Part shown: piece by piece, positions 22,524 to 35,196 of the stretch
How positions within the stretch are numbered: position 1 is the first letter of the stretch
Layout: every line of letters begins with the position of its first letter
NCBI GenBank assembly: GCA_951802425.1
Contig: OX637802.1
Span: forward strand, 1,116,001 to 1,180,000
DNA from: Clavaria fumosa
Taxonomy: Eukaryota > Basidiomycota > Agaricomycetes > Agaricales > Clavariaceae
Length of the DNA stretch: 64,000 nt
Direction of reading: 5' to 3'
Notes under the pieces: generated by a model
The model's database searches: none
Told to the model about the DNA's origin: nothing
The model's input: only the letters and a program-made list of their open reading frames with translations
Translations under genes and position numbers: made by a program

Positions 22524-23490
22524 GTTATTATATTGCTTCCTTAAATTGCACGACCATGTGAGTACTTGTCGCTTATGGGAATTTGCTGTCACTCAGATGC
22601 TAGAATCATTGGCAGGCACATGAACTTTTATCATAGCTGATACCATCAATTCGTTGTATATATATGGCTGCTACTGCTCAAGCCCTCTGTGTAACTTACA
22701 CATTGGGGTTGGAGCCCAGATGACCGTTGCTTAACTAGGTGTTGTGCTGTTTGTTGCCTAGGCAGTGGTTCGTTTCGAACTGCCGTGACAGAGATAGCAA
22801 GTGCGGTGCTGCAGTGGACCCTCGTGGTTGTAGTGCGAGAACCACACGTGAAATAGAGATGCTGTATTGTACCCGTGCTCAACGTGGCTATGTGTCCCCC
22901 TAACGATTCAGGAGGTCCCGACAGAGAGAAAGGGCGGACGGACTGCCTCCAACAAGAACCTTCTTGATGCAGAGGAGTGTGGTGGGAACCAATGTTACAA
23001 ATGGAGAAATAGAGGCAGATACTGTATTGTAAGTAAGAGAAGTGTAGTGGCATTAACTGATGAAGCTACTGGACTTCTATTCTGAGCAAGTAGATGCTTG
23101 AAAAGCTAAAAATGAAAGCAGGTTCCTGCTTGCCCCAATGTAATTCCAGCTGGCAAGGTCTATGCTGATGCCAAGCAAAATAATCCAGGGGTCTGTGGTT
23201 TGAAGCTTTGAGCTGTCATCACCCATAGCATCCAAAATTCTTTCAATTGGCAGTGACCATCGTGTGTCAAAGTCGGGATTGACCCAAATCCCAAATCCAA
23301 TGCAAGAAGTATGCATAAATTGGATGGGCACAGCATTGAACATAACAATTACATAATACGCTCAATTTTTTTTTCAACGCTCGATCATCAAGGCAGTACC
23401 GGTCCTTGCAGCAGTCCAGACAGACTAGACGACAACACACTCTTTCTTAGCCGTCACTCTTATGCAGTTCCACCAATCTCGTCTTTTACC
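22524..23490. other. Intergenic region with a possible transposon-derived remnant
   Basis: From about 23077 to 23345 the minus strand has an 88-codon open frame (FGIWVNPDFDTRWSLPIERILDA in part) that is more AT-rich than the neighbouring genes. It has no domain I can name and no visible terminal repeats. The rest holds the 3' flank of the membrane-protein gene and the promoter of the carrier gene. Confidence 0.35.
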
Positions 23491-24834
23491 ATGACCGCTG
23501 AACAAGCCTCAAAGGATCCAGTTCAGACGACTGAACGCCCACCGTCAGCCCCACTGCTCAGTCCGGACATATCTTCCTATTTCATAGCGGGGGGTTGTGC
23601 CGGCGCTACGTCGCGGACAATCGTGAGTCCTCTAGAGAGGCTGAAGATCATTCAGTAAACCGCCATATCTCTTTCTTTGATCGCAACCCGATTGACTTTT
23701 CTCGTCATCGTCACAGACAAGTCCAACCGCGGGGCTCGAACCAGCAATACAGGGGTGTCTATCGCAGCCTCGTCAGGATGTGGAAGGAAGAAGGTTTCCG
23801 TGGTCTTCTGCGAGGAAACGGCATTAATTGTCTCAGGATCATACCGTATAGCGCGGTGCAATTTACGACGTACGAACAGTTGAAGAAGGCAAGGTCATCC
23901 CGTGTCGATTCTGATGTCATTCCATCCTCATCCGATGTGATTGCAGTGGTTTACTAGGCACGGCACTAAAGAGCTAGATACACCTAAACGTCTGGCTAGC
24001 GGTGCCCTCGCGGGCGTCACCTCTGTTTGTGAGTCGCGATCGATATCTGAGGTTGGACTTGGGTGTTTGTTGACCTTGCACCGTGTCGATCAAGGTTCAA
24101 CATACCCTCTAGATCTCGTTCGTTCTCGACTCTCGATAGCGACGGCGTCGATACCCGTTGTCACTCCACAACCCTCGTCGTCTACACCAGCGCCAACGCT
24201 CGCCTCAGCTTATCATACCTCGTCCGCCGTAACGTTGTCGCCTAGGGCTTATACGCCGTCTGAACTCACAGTGTGGGGGATGACTCTGAAAGTAGTCAGA
24301 GAAGAAGGTGGCATCCGTGCGCTTTACCGCGGTATGATGACGACCAGCATGGGCGTTGCGCCATATGTGGGGATCAACTTTGCCGCTTATGAGGCGCTGC
24401 GTAGTTTGATCACGCCACCTGGAAAGACCTCCATACCAAGGAAGTTGACTTGTGGGGCATTGGCTGGTCGGTCTTTCTCGTGCGCGTGTCGCTGGCATGT
24501 CTCGCTGACGACCCAAATGGGGAGTCAGGTTCCATCTCACAGACCCTGACATATCCGTTCGATGTGCTGCGGCGCAAAATGCAAGTCTCCGGCATGAAAG
24601 CTGGAATACTAGAAACGAGATACAATGGCCCGTTAGACGCCTTGCGGGGTATACTCCGCACAGAAGGTCCTCGAGGACTGTATCGAGGCCTATGGCCGAA
24701 CCTTCGTGAGTTCAGACAATCCCACGCGATGAGGACGCTGACACGCGTTCGCCTTCATAGTGAAGGTGGCCCCGTCGATTGCCACGTCGTTCTTCACGTA
24801 TGAACTGGTGAAGGACTTCCTAATTTCAAAATGA
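23491..24834 (+). CDS. Mitochondrial carrier (SLC25) family protein
   Basis: Inner-membrane solute carrier. ATG 23491 begins a short polar N-terminus, then ISSYFIAGGCAGATSRT. All three repeat signatures P-x-[DE]-x-x-[KR] are visible: SPLERLKII (about 23625), YPLDLVRSRL (about 24108) and YPFDVLRRKM (about 24550). Each is followed by the matching second-helix motif: EEGFRGLLRGNG, EEGGIRALYRGM, TEGPRGLYRGL. Exons are separated by introns of 50-80 nt (first one at about 23657-23716). An insertion rich in Ser/Thr/Pro sits in repeat 2 (about 24150-24260). The overall pattern resembles the CoA/APS-type carriers (yeast YPR011C, human SLC25A42), but the substrate cannot be settled by eye. Ends ...YELVKDFLISK, stop at 24834. 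Confidence 0.87.
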
Positions 24835-25579
24835 CCTCGAGGATCTATACAAATATCTCTCATTATCACAACTTGGACGGAGACGCGTATGTAGCACAGA
24901 GCCCCTTTAGCCGACGATTTTTAGATTATCTATCTCAGGGTCTGCTAATATGTAGAGATGCTTAACCGACTTGGTACCGACTATTGGATCAAATTCTTCC
25001 CATGTCTGGCCAACCCCTTGGTTCGCGGGCTCTCACCCCTGCATGAGGCATACCGTGGAAACTTGTTTTTTAGCATGTGTGAGAGGAACCTGTCTGCGGT
25101 CGGAACAACCGAGGTAACGAGTGCTAAGGAAATTTTAGTAGGGACAAGGGCGGGACGAACATGGCCACGTCCATTGTTGGTTGCCTGGCCATAAGCCACA
25201 TGCGTCAAAGCATGCCCGCGGTTGTCCTGCGTTGGACATAGTGGCGTATATCACTCATTTCTTCCTTATTATCCCACCAACAATACAGTACAGTGGGTCC
25301 TGTCCCTTGCCGTCGTCGACAACGACCACTAGGCAAGACCACACACTCACGACGACTGAATGCCGTCAGCTTTTCTTCATCTGTTTCCCAACCATTTTGC
25401 TGAACATTTAAACGGTGAGTGTCGCAGTATCCCCCACCTTGCTGCAGCCGCGTTTCTCGTTTTACGTTCCCTTTCACCCCCTTTCTTCGTTCTCAAATCT
25501 GTTTCAGGCCAGCAGCACAAGCCCTGTTAAAGTAATCACCAGACTATCAGCGAACAATCGTTCCGTGTTCCACAGGTTA
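24835..25579. other. Intergenic region and probable 5' UTR of the RhoGAP gene
   Basis: No coding signal is visible up to about 25400. A splice-donor-like GTGAGTGTCG at about 25413 and an acceptor-like site (TGTTTCAG) near 25508 suggest an intron in the 5' UTR of the downstream gene. CA/GT-poor and pyrimidine-rich tracts at 25250-25390 could be promoter. Confidence 0.4.
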
Positions 25580-28500
25580 ATGGCTACCATCATGCGTCAC
25601 CATATGGTACCCCAATCTGTCAACATTCCAGATCCTTACACTACCCTACGCGGCTCCAAGTCTTCCACCTCGCTCCTCTCCTCGTTGCATCCGTCCGCAG
25701 CCCCTGCCACGCCGGCGCCTCTGTCCAAGCCAAACATGTCTGGACTTATTTCACCTGATCAACTTCCACCACGGCTACGGCTGACCTCGCCTACGCCTCG
25801 CTCTTCTTCTCTCGCCCACATCATGGGCCAGCCCCATAGCAGACTGGCTTCACCAGCATCTGCAACACCAACGTCAGCATCTGCAGAGTTGCCGTTGCCA
25901 CCGTTGCCGCCCTCTGACTCGCCAAAGGCTACGACTAAAGGGGCTGGCTCATTCTCCGCCGGTTATCACTTTAAGCGCGTCTTCGGCGGCCGGAAGAAAC
26001 AGTCGGATGACGTCCCCTCCGCACTGACACTTTCATCTCAGCTCAGCAGCGTCGAGGAGCCAGAGACTCCGACACATGCATCATTTGCCCCACCTCCGTT
26101 GAGCGCAAGCTCCCTCAACCCACAGGAGCCCGAAGGCAAAGCTGATGATGCTCCTTCTAGCCTGCCCCCGCCCCCACCCCCACCAAAATCTCCCTTACTA
26201 ATTGCACGGTTTGAGAGAGAGAACCAGTTAATTCTTCACCCGGAGCCTCAGAGCCGACAGCGGGCGGCTCCTCCAACTCCGTCCAGTATCACATCCGCTG
26301 CCGAAGACATGCGCTCGAATGATGTTCAGCGAGATCAACCTAGAGCACCTCTCGCCTTTGCCCAGGAAAAGGTTCTTGAGAGACAAGGAGCGGAACAGAA
26401 GGAGGGTTGGCGCAAGAGTGATTCGACTATCAGCCATCATACCATCCGAGCGGCTTCGGGTGCACGAAGCTCACGGCCAGTGTCCATGGCGGAATCATTT
26501 CATTCTTCTCACACTATCGTTTCTCCTCGGCGTCTCAGCGCGCTTGTCACAGATGTCGAGTTTGCCATGGCTGAGGAGGAAGGTGTTCTTGATGAACTTA
26601 TTGTTATTCCGACAAAAAACCCGCCTAGTCAGCAAACTTCACCCCCTTCGTCCCTTCGGTCTAAGCACCGTCACTCAGTGTCTCTTAATGTCAGTGGATC
26701 TCTTTCCAGCACCGGTCCTGCAAGCTCAGCGTCGGAGAAGGATGTCAGCGTGAGGCCGCCGGCTCTTTCGCCAAAAAATGTATTAGATTCCCCACAGATC
26801 TCGACTCCTAAAGACACTCCTACCCTCACACGGAGCGCGGCGGGTGGTGTCATCGTTGCTACTTCCATTCAAGACCCTAAGGATAACGTCAGGGGACGTT
26901 TGGCCGCATGGACCGCGACGACACAGAATACAGTGTCACCGACCTCGACGTCCTGCCCCATGCCTCCCCCTTCTCCGCGTTCTCGTCTGCAATCAACGTC
27001 AATCAGCGGCCTCGGTTTCAGGCAGACCGCTATCAGCATCACGGGCAGCTTTGCACCTGCTGCCGGATTAGCGAGGCGTGCGGTAGAGAGGATGGGGCGA
27101 GCCCTGACTGGGCGCGGCTTGATCTCAAGTCAATCCGGGCATTTGTCGTCGCCGTCGCAAGATGCCATTTCCCATCTCGATCCGCACTCGGATGACTCTT
27201 TCTTTGGGACTGAGACCAAGCCCTCCGCAGATGCGAGTAGCAACGCCAAGTGCAAGGTTCGGAGGACGCCCAACGCATCGTCTACTGGGAGCTTTGGGTC
27301 GCAAAGCTCTTCGACGTTCCCCGAATCAGATTCCTCTTCAACGACCACGGGTCCGACGCTCGGTAAGTGTCTGCGCTGGCCAATACGACCTACGGGGCTC
27401 GTTTTTGGCAAAAACCTTCGGTCATGTGCTTGGGAGACGGCCGTCGTCCGCCAGAGGAGCGCGTTGTCCACCAAACCGGAGATCAGAGATTTGGAACTTA
27501 GAAAGCTGCCTGCTTTGGTGGTCAGATCTGCGCAACATATCCTATTGTGGGGAGTACAGGAGGAAGGTCTGTTCCGGTGCGTATCTGCTGTATTTTAATT
27601 TAGCCATGTCATTTACATCCGTGTGTAGAGTACCCGGTCGTTCCGCGCATGTGGTCAAATTGCGCTCTGCCTTTGATAGTGGTATGTGGTTCATGATGAA
27701 GCTGCCCACCCATTTTGCTGATCCTTTCATGACCCCCAGGTGCTGATTATGATATGTCTGAATGTTCCCCTGGTGACATTGATCCTCACGCCGTTGCTTC
27801 CGTCTTCAAAGCATACTTGCGCGAGCGTGAGTGGACCTCCATGGCCTGTCATGTGTGATTCAGTGCTCACGATTTTGCTGCACAGTTCCAGAACCTATTC
27901 TGACTACTTCACTCATGCCACTGTTCGAGGCTGCTGTCTCTAAAGAATGTCAGCCTGAGCATATCAACAGTTCGCGACCCCAGAAGGGTCAATTTGGATC
28001 CTCGTTGCCAACAAGGCCTCGACTTCCTCCTAAAGACACATTGCCAGCTATTCGCAAGCCGCCGTCGTTGTCGACTCTCGCCTTACCTAAGCTATCCACT
28101 ATGCGCGCTTCTGAAGAGCTCCTCGCCGCTCTTGCGTCGCTCCTCGCTCGGTTACCGCAAGAGCACCGCGAATTGATGTGTACTGTGGCGGAGCTCATTC
28201 GCGCAACAGCGAAGCGCAGTCAGGAAACCAAGATGCCTCTGAGCAATTTGCTATTGGTCTTCTGCCCGAGTTTGCAAATGTCCCCTCAACTGCTTCGGGT
28301 TCTATGCGAAAGTGAATCCCTCTGGAAGCGAGCCGAAGACGCTCAATCGGCTGGCACCCAACCTGCTACTCCCGCCGAGCCAAATTCTAAGAACGCTCCC
28401 ATCGCAGCTGACGACAAGAGTATGCCAGGCGAAGAAGACTTGCAGGAAAAGCACGTTTTGCCCAAACGGCCTTTCGCGAGGCCGCGGGAACCTGTAGCTA

Positions 28501-29633
28501 CTCTATACCTCGATGCAGAGGATCTCTTACCTCCGGATATTCCGGATATTCCTGCGCCGAAACAAGCACAACAATCCTTGAGCACTTCCCCTGCGTCTCG
28601 TTCCGCGGACAACAAGTCCCTGGAAGACGATGACTCGTTTTTATCACTCCCCGGCATGCAGTCGGCGGCGTCGCCCGCATCCAGAAGTTGCTTCACATGC
28701 ACGGATAATACCTCTATCTCCTCATCCGCTGATTCTTTGCCGACCCCTTTGACCTCGCCTCAGAATAATTCGTTTGTGGATCTATCCATTTCTCAGAAGG
28801 ATAATGCCGTAAATCAATCGCCATCTCTCTCAATCCTTGCAATGGCGGAGCCAGGATCTCTGCTATTGCCACCGGAATCGCGACCTACTATGCATACCGT
28901 GAGGGCTCCTGAAGTGCCTGAGGCCCCTCCCCCACCTACAACCCGGAGCATATTCGCTTCGTCTTCTATCTCTCGACGTATATCGATTCCTGCCCTCCGA
29001 ATACCCGATCCGAGCCCCAATTCGGCAGGGCCCGTATCGGGCCAGTCTTTCCGCTCTAAACGAAAGAAACCCTCGTTGAATTTCTTCTCCAAACGCTCGC
29101 CAGCGTCCGCTAGCCCGTCCCTTGACTCCCCCGTTGTCCCTTGGTCTCCTTATTTGCAGAACCGGACTCGATCTGAGACTTCCACATCGACACCGATATC
29201 TGCTTTGGAGACCGTCACTGCGCCAGAATCGATGGTATCGATCTTACCACCGACACTAGACCTCGACATCGGTTCCTCTGGCTTGGGCCTCGCTGTTGAG
29301 GGCGGTGAAACTGAGGAGTCTGCCGCGAAGGATCTTAGGGTGCTCAAGTCTGGCAGTAAAGCGGCGGCGTCGACGCTGTCGCTGTCCATGTCAGCTATGA
29401 AGACGCCGACCACCAACCAGTTTGATGTGTCTGCGTCTACACCGACGCCAGGAGCGCCTCCTATCAGACCAAATCCGGTGCACATGCGTCATCATGCGAA
29501 CCCGTCAACGGCTTCTTTCGCTTCGTCTTATCATCGACTGAGCTTTGAGGATCGAGAAGAAGATTGGACACAGAGCGTGCTTGAGGCAGCTGTCCATGCG
29601 GAAGGTTATCGCGACGCCGTGCGCTCTCCATGA
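25580..29633 (+). CDS. RhoGAP domain protein with long disordered arms
   Basis: GTPase-activating protein for Rho-family GTPases. ATG 25580 starts a disordered N-terminal region of about 600 residues rich in Ser/Pro (for example SSTSLLSSLHPSAAPATPAPL in part) with a Lys/Arg patch (FKRVFGGRKKQ). The RhoGAP domain begins after an intron near 27363 and is spread over small exons: PALVVRSAQHIL, EEGLFR spliced to VPGRSAHVVKLR (arginine finger in GLFR), then ADYDMSECSPGDIDPHAVASVFKAYLRE, VPEPILTT and the C-terminal helices (LLARLPQEHRELM, MPLSNLLLVFCPSL). There is an inserted Ser/Pro-rich loop at about 27950-28090 between the third and fourth blocks of the domain. The C-terminal 480 residues are again low-complexity. 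The arginine finger is intact, so it is probably active. The target GTPase is not identifiable. CDC24, its functional opposite, lies 5.5 kb away. Confidence 0.85.
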
Positions 29634-30010
29634 GGCGACCAGTTGGAAGAGCTTCTGCAATTCACACGACACCACCACCCTTTAATCTCCAGTTCCCCCT
29701 TTTTTCGTTCTCCATCACTCATTGCATCCACGTAATTATTAAAGGTCCAACTTACGCGACGGTTATCAGGCGGTACATACGAGTTCAGTGGTAATTTCCA
29801 CACAATAATTATATATATATTTTGCATCGCATCGATATGAGTCGTGTGACACTTGCGATGATGTCATGCTCAGTGCGTGTGTGGCGCGGTCAAAGCATGG
29901 CGAGTGTCGTTTAAGTTTAACAATCAGCTGTGTAGCTCGCGGTCCCCTTGTCGATCTGTCGCTCGGTCAACGTTCAACCCTCGACGCTGAACTGCCATTG
30001 ATTTGCGACC
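29634..30010. other. Intergenic gap between RhoGAP and GH63-like genes
   Basis: Contains the 3' flank of the RhoGAP gene, an AT tract (ATTATATATATATTT near 29808-29822), and the promoter of the downstream glycosidase gene. No gene seen. Confidence 0.5.
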
Positions 30011-33000
30011 ATGGCGCCTGAAGCTGTCAGAAAAGTCCAGGATATTCTCTTCAGAGGCGGCGTGTCCACGCCATCCCCCCCAGGGTCTCGTCCAGACTCT
30101 GCAGCAGACTATCGACCAGACCCGGGGTTGACGATCCAGATACCTAAACCCGCCACACCTACGCCGCAGAAGGCACCGCCAAAGACGAAGCAGAATGGAT
30201 CTGGTCCTTTGGCATCGCCCGGCGCGATAAAGCCAAAGAGTTTTCGGGTGGCGCTGCAAGACAAACTGGGCAGCCAGTATCGCGGCGCCGAGATGCATCG
30301 TCTTGACGAGGACCGCGCAAAACGAAAGCATTGGAAGAAATGGGGACCCTACGTTAGTGATAGACAGTGGGTGCGTGTTTCATAGATTTTTCTTCTTCCA
30401 AAATTTGTCTTTTCGCTGACAATTTGGCCAGGCCACCGTCCGTGAGGACTATTCGGAAAATGGTGATGCCTGGGGCCATTTCCCTCACGAACACGCTAGA
30501 TCACGCGCATATAGATGGGGCGAGGATGGCATTGCTGGGATCTCAGACAATCACCAGCATCTTTGCTTCGCCCTCTCGCTCTGGAACGGCGTCGATCCCA
30601 TTCTGAAGGAGCGTCTTTTTGGTCTCACTGGACATCAAGGGAATCATGGCGAAGACGTCAAGGAGTTGTATTATTATCTGGACTCGACCCCCACTCATTC
30701 ATACATGAAGTTCCTTTACAAATACCCTCAACGTCGCTTTCCGTACGAGGAGCTCCTAGAAGAGAATCAGCGCAGAACGAGAGAAGTTTCGGAATTTGAG
30801 ATTTTAGATACCAATGCCTTCGATGAGGATCGATACTGGGATGTGTTCGTAGAGGTGGGCCTATATGCACCCACATTCTATCTTCTCAGCTGATTCCACC
30901 CAGTACGCGAAAGACAGTCCAGATAGCATGTATATCCGCATCACAGCATATAACCGCGGACCCGATCCCGCGACCCTCCACGTAATTCCCCAGCTTTGGT
31001 TCCGTAACACTTGGTCATGGGTGGTTGATCCGCCCCTGCTACCCTCCCTGGTGGAGTCTGTTACAGAAGGTGTCACTCGAATCAGCGCGCGACATCATAC
31101 ACTGGGAAAGACCCATCTATATTGCATGCAATCTCCTCCCCCTGTTGGTCCCTCTGCCGACTTAGAAGGTGCGCTAGACGGAGAGGACGTGGTTCCCGAG
31201 CTTCTCTTCACCGAAAACAACACAAATTTTTCTCGACTCTACGGCGGTCCAAATGTCACTCTCTACGTCAAGGACGCGTTTCACGACCACATCATCCCCT
31301 CCCATAGACCTCTTTCCGAGAAAGAGACACCACTCGTTCAGCAGACGTTCTTCGACTCTCAGACACATTCGCAGCCTCCGAGTTTGGCTACGGACAATTC
31401 AGACGATCCCAGACAAGGTCCACGTACGCCATTCCCTCCCACTCCCGACTTCATCAACCCTGCCAAAACCGGAACCAAGGCTGCGGCGCATTATGTCTTC
31501 TCTGACGTCCCTGGTGGCGGTGGGTGCGCCGTGGTGCGCATGAAGTTGACCCCCCATAGCATTTCGAAGGATCCCACCGTGCTTGATGAGGGCCTGTTTG
31601 ACGATACGCTGGAGGAGCGCCGAGAGGAAGCAGACGAGTTTTACAATTCCCTCGTACGCGCCCCGATTACCGACGATCTCAAGCAGATCATGAGGCAAGC
31701 TTTGGGCGGGATGTTGTGGACGAAGCAGTATTATCAATTCATCCAGCAGGAATGGATTCAGGGTGACCCAAACCAGCCTCCGCCGCCCCCTGGACGTAAA
31801 TACATCAGGAACAAGGTAAGTGAGATGTTCGTAGCTCTCTGAGGCATCGTTGACTCAAGATATGTGCATACAGGAATGGCGTCACTTGCATGTTGCCGAT
31901 ATTCTGTCCATGCCGGATAAGTGAGTCTATCATGGTTTTATGCTTTGTGCAGGCTAACTATTGATGGCCTGCCAGGTGGGAATACCCTTTTTTTGCCGCC
32001 TGGGATACGGCTTTTCACTGCATCCCCCTTGCGGTGGTTGACCCAAACTTTGCTAAAAAGCAGCTGGACCTTCTCACTCGGGAGTGGTACATGAAGCCGG
32101 ACGGCCAGATTCCAGCGTATGAATGGAACTTTGGCGATGTCAATCCGCCCGTACATGCATGGTCTGTTATTCCTGCTGGTTTGAAATGGGCCTTCGGGAC
32201 TCACTTGTGCACAATCCAATAGGGCCACCTTTCGAGTATTCAAGATCGAGCGTAAAATGACAGGTAGAGAAGATCTCAACTTCTTGGAGCGCGTCTTTCA
32301 AAAATTGTTGTTAAATTTCACATGGTACGCCTTAACCAACCTCCCATCTGAATTCGTACGCAATTCCCCTCTAGGTGGGTTAATCGCAAAGACCAAGGCG
32401 GTAACAACGTATTTGAAGGTGGCTTCCTCGGACTCGACAACATCGGTGCATTCAATAGGTCAGAGCCCTTACCAACAGGCGGAACTCTGCGTCAGGCTGA
32501 CGGTACCGCTTGGATGGCATTCTACTGCTTGAATATGTGAGCCTGCGTCCGGAATCATGGTTGGCCTTTGACGGGTTCTGCTCCTCAGGTTGAACATGGC
32601 GCTCGAGCTGGCGAAGCACAATCCTGTCTACGAAGACATCGCTTCCAAGTTCTTTGAGGTTCGGGCACTGTTTCACTTATTCTTTTTCAATCGGTGACAC
32701 GCTTGTTTTGCTGCGCGACGCGCTTAGCATTTCATTTTCATTGCCGACGCCATGACCTATCGAGCCGGTGATGACGAGCACAGCCTGTGGAACGAGGAAG
32801 ATGGCATGTACTATGACGCCATACAATTCGGCCCTGGGAACTCGATGCAACTACCCATCAGAAGCCTTGTTGGACTAATACCTCTGTACGCTACGCTTGT
32901 GTTAGAACCAACTACCATCAACCGCCTTCCCGGGTTCAAGAAACGAATGGAGTGGTTCATCGACCATCGGCCAGAGGTGTCCGCTAGGAACATGGCGAAC

Positions 33001-33981
33001 ATGAAAGGTAAAGTCGCGTTGCCTTTTTTGTGATGTTATTCATTTGAACTCATAAGTGTGTGACTGGCAGCTGGCGGGAAGGGCGAACGAAGGCTGCTAG
33101 CGTTGGCCAGCCGAGAGCGCCTCGTGCGAATCCTTGAGAAAATGCTTGACGAGAACGAATTTTTCGGCGAACACGGCATTAGATCGTGAGTAAGATTCGG
33201 CTGTATGTCTGATTTTAACTAGTAACAACCTTATGGCTAGCCTGTCGAAAGCCCACAAGGAGTCTCCTTGGGGAATGGATGTGAAGGGTGAGCGTTACGA
33301 GTGTCCATATTGGCCAGGAGATTCTCTTTCGGGTATGTTTGGTGGGAATTCCAACTGGCGAGGGCCGATCTGTAAGCCCATTCTCGTTTCCAACACCGTG
33401 CAACATTCATCCATGCGGTCATTGCTGTCACAGGGCTTGCGACCAACTTCCTTCTGATTGAGAGTCTGCAACGGTTCTACCAATACTACGGTGATGACCT
33501 CCAGGTAGGACTGATGCGATGAAGATCGGGACATCATTCAATTTTGCATGCCAGGTTGAATGTCCGACGGGTAGCGGCGATTACATGAATCTAGTCGAGG
33601 TAGCAGACGAGATCCAACATCGAATCATACACATCTTTGGACGCGACTTGGAGGGCAAGCGAGCGACGAACGGCGGAAATCCGAAGCTGGATAAGGATCC
33701 GCATTTCCGGGATTACGTCCATTTCTACGAGGTTAGTGCCATTTGGTCAGGGGTTCTCTCACGTTCACGATTGTGTGTGTAGTTCTTTCACGCAGATAAC
33801 GGGCGTGGGCTGGGGGCATCACATCAGACTGGATGGTCGGTTCTAAGCGCCGCTCAGGGACCGCACGATCGTCCTCACTGCTCTTTATAGGTCGGGTCTT
33901 GTCGCATATCACATCTTACAGAGCGGGGTGACGTGCCGTCTACCAAGAACGCCACGGAGTCAGTGTCATTCTTCACCATAG
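30011..33981 (+). CDS. GH63-like (six-hairpin) glycosidase, probably cytosolic
   Basis: ATG 30011 begins a Pro-rich N-terminus without signal peptide or membrane anchor. Exons then give [33 protein letters not shown] in part, [15 protein letters not shown], and later [108 protein letters not shown] and [14 protein letters not shown]. This is the (alpha/alpha)6 catalytic domain of the GH63-related family, with the acidic residues expected in the QIPAYEW and ASHQTGW regions. The protein resembles the signal-less GH63-like proteins conserved in fungi and bacteria rather than the ER processing glucosidase I. The substrate is unknown. About ten short introns are needed. The last exon is uncertain: stop at 33981 (frame of [11 protein letters not shown]) or about 34004 in another frame. 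Confidence 0.82.
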
Positions 33982-35196
33982 GGGGACTGTCAAAGTTCTT
34001 TTAATTGTGCTAATCGTGGCCTTGCGTTTTACAGCTCCTCGAAGCCTCGTTGCTCACTACTTCGATGTGCGTTTGCAAACTTTTGTTCTGCCCTTTGTTG
34101 TTCTTCATCACCATTTGCTTGAACAGGAAACTATCGATTCCCACGTCGATTCTCAATCAGAGTTCGGAGACGATTGGGGCTCAAGGAGCGCAGCTGAATT
34201 GAACACGCTGGGAGATATTTCCCCAGATGCTTTGTAGCCTTTCGATAGTATCAGTCCCGGAGTAATGTAGTAGGATTGAGCTTGGCGATGTTAAATGGAG
34301 GGCAAAGGCATAGTCTAAGTTTTTGTTGTTATCAGACGATAATTGCACCATGTATACAATCACGCAATGACAATCGATCATCAACCAGTTTTTTTTTGAC
34401 AAGGACTGTTGGATTGAGATCGGTGAACGCATACAGGGCGACGTCAGAGCAATCAACTGATCTTTGTTTTTCATTCAAGCATCACGAGTCAATTCCCGTA
34501 GGTCTCGGGCTTCACACGTGTCTAAAAAGCATTTCACTCAACAACAATGTGATCGAAGGATGGAAAAATGGATCGAGCGAAGAAGGAAAACTCAATTGCA
34601 GTGTCTAATAAGATTACAATGGTCAAACAACATCGTTTAAAAATCCGCATAATCCTCTCCGTCTCTCCAATCTCCCTCCATATCAGCGCCGTTCGATTCG
34701 ACCCTAATCCCAAAAGGTGAAGGATTGAAAAAAAGGGAAACACCAATTTGAAACGGGGAGAAGAGTGGAAAAGGATATAGTGTTTAGTTGCAACCCTTTG
34801 AGTATAAAGAGATTGAGGTCATGGAATACCCGAAAGAAAAGACATTTGGGAACGTCGCGCATCGTAAAAAGGGAGAGGTAGGTGGCGGGAGGGTGTTAAA
34901 AGAAGGCCGGGTGCCCAAAAACACTGGAGAAGGTGGTAGTGGTGGGAAAACATAGTATGGTACATAGGAGATAACGAGGTGCAGACAACATTTAGGCTTT
35001 ATGCAAAGAAAAGTAGTGTCCCGAGATGCAAGCAAAAGGAGGTGGGGGAGGGAAAATAAAATATCGTTTGTTTGAGCAGCGAGCGACAGTTTGCGAACAA
35101 CGACTAGTGATGGTGAAAGTGCGGCGAAGATGAAAAGCGGTACCTCGAGGCGGGAGGGCGGGACAGAACGGAGAGGAGGGCACTGAATTTACACGT
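33982..35196. other. Convergent intergenic region (3' flanks of GH63-like gene and CDC24)
   Basis: A 76-codon plus-strand frame at 34007-34237 might be a mis-joined last exon of the glycosidase gene, but I could not find a clean splice. The remainder (34280-35190) is purine-rich on the plus strand and is likely the long 3' UTR/flank of CDC24. Confidence 0.4.

Noticed and set aside
26228..27195. Secondary open frames within the RhoGAP gene
   Set aside because: Shadows of the 25580 coding frame on other frames and on the opposite strand.
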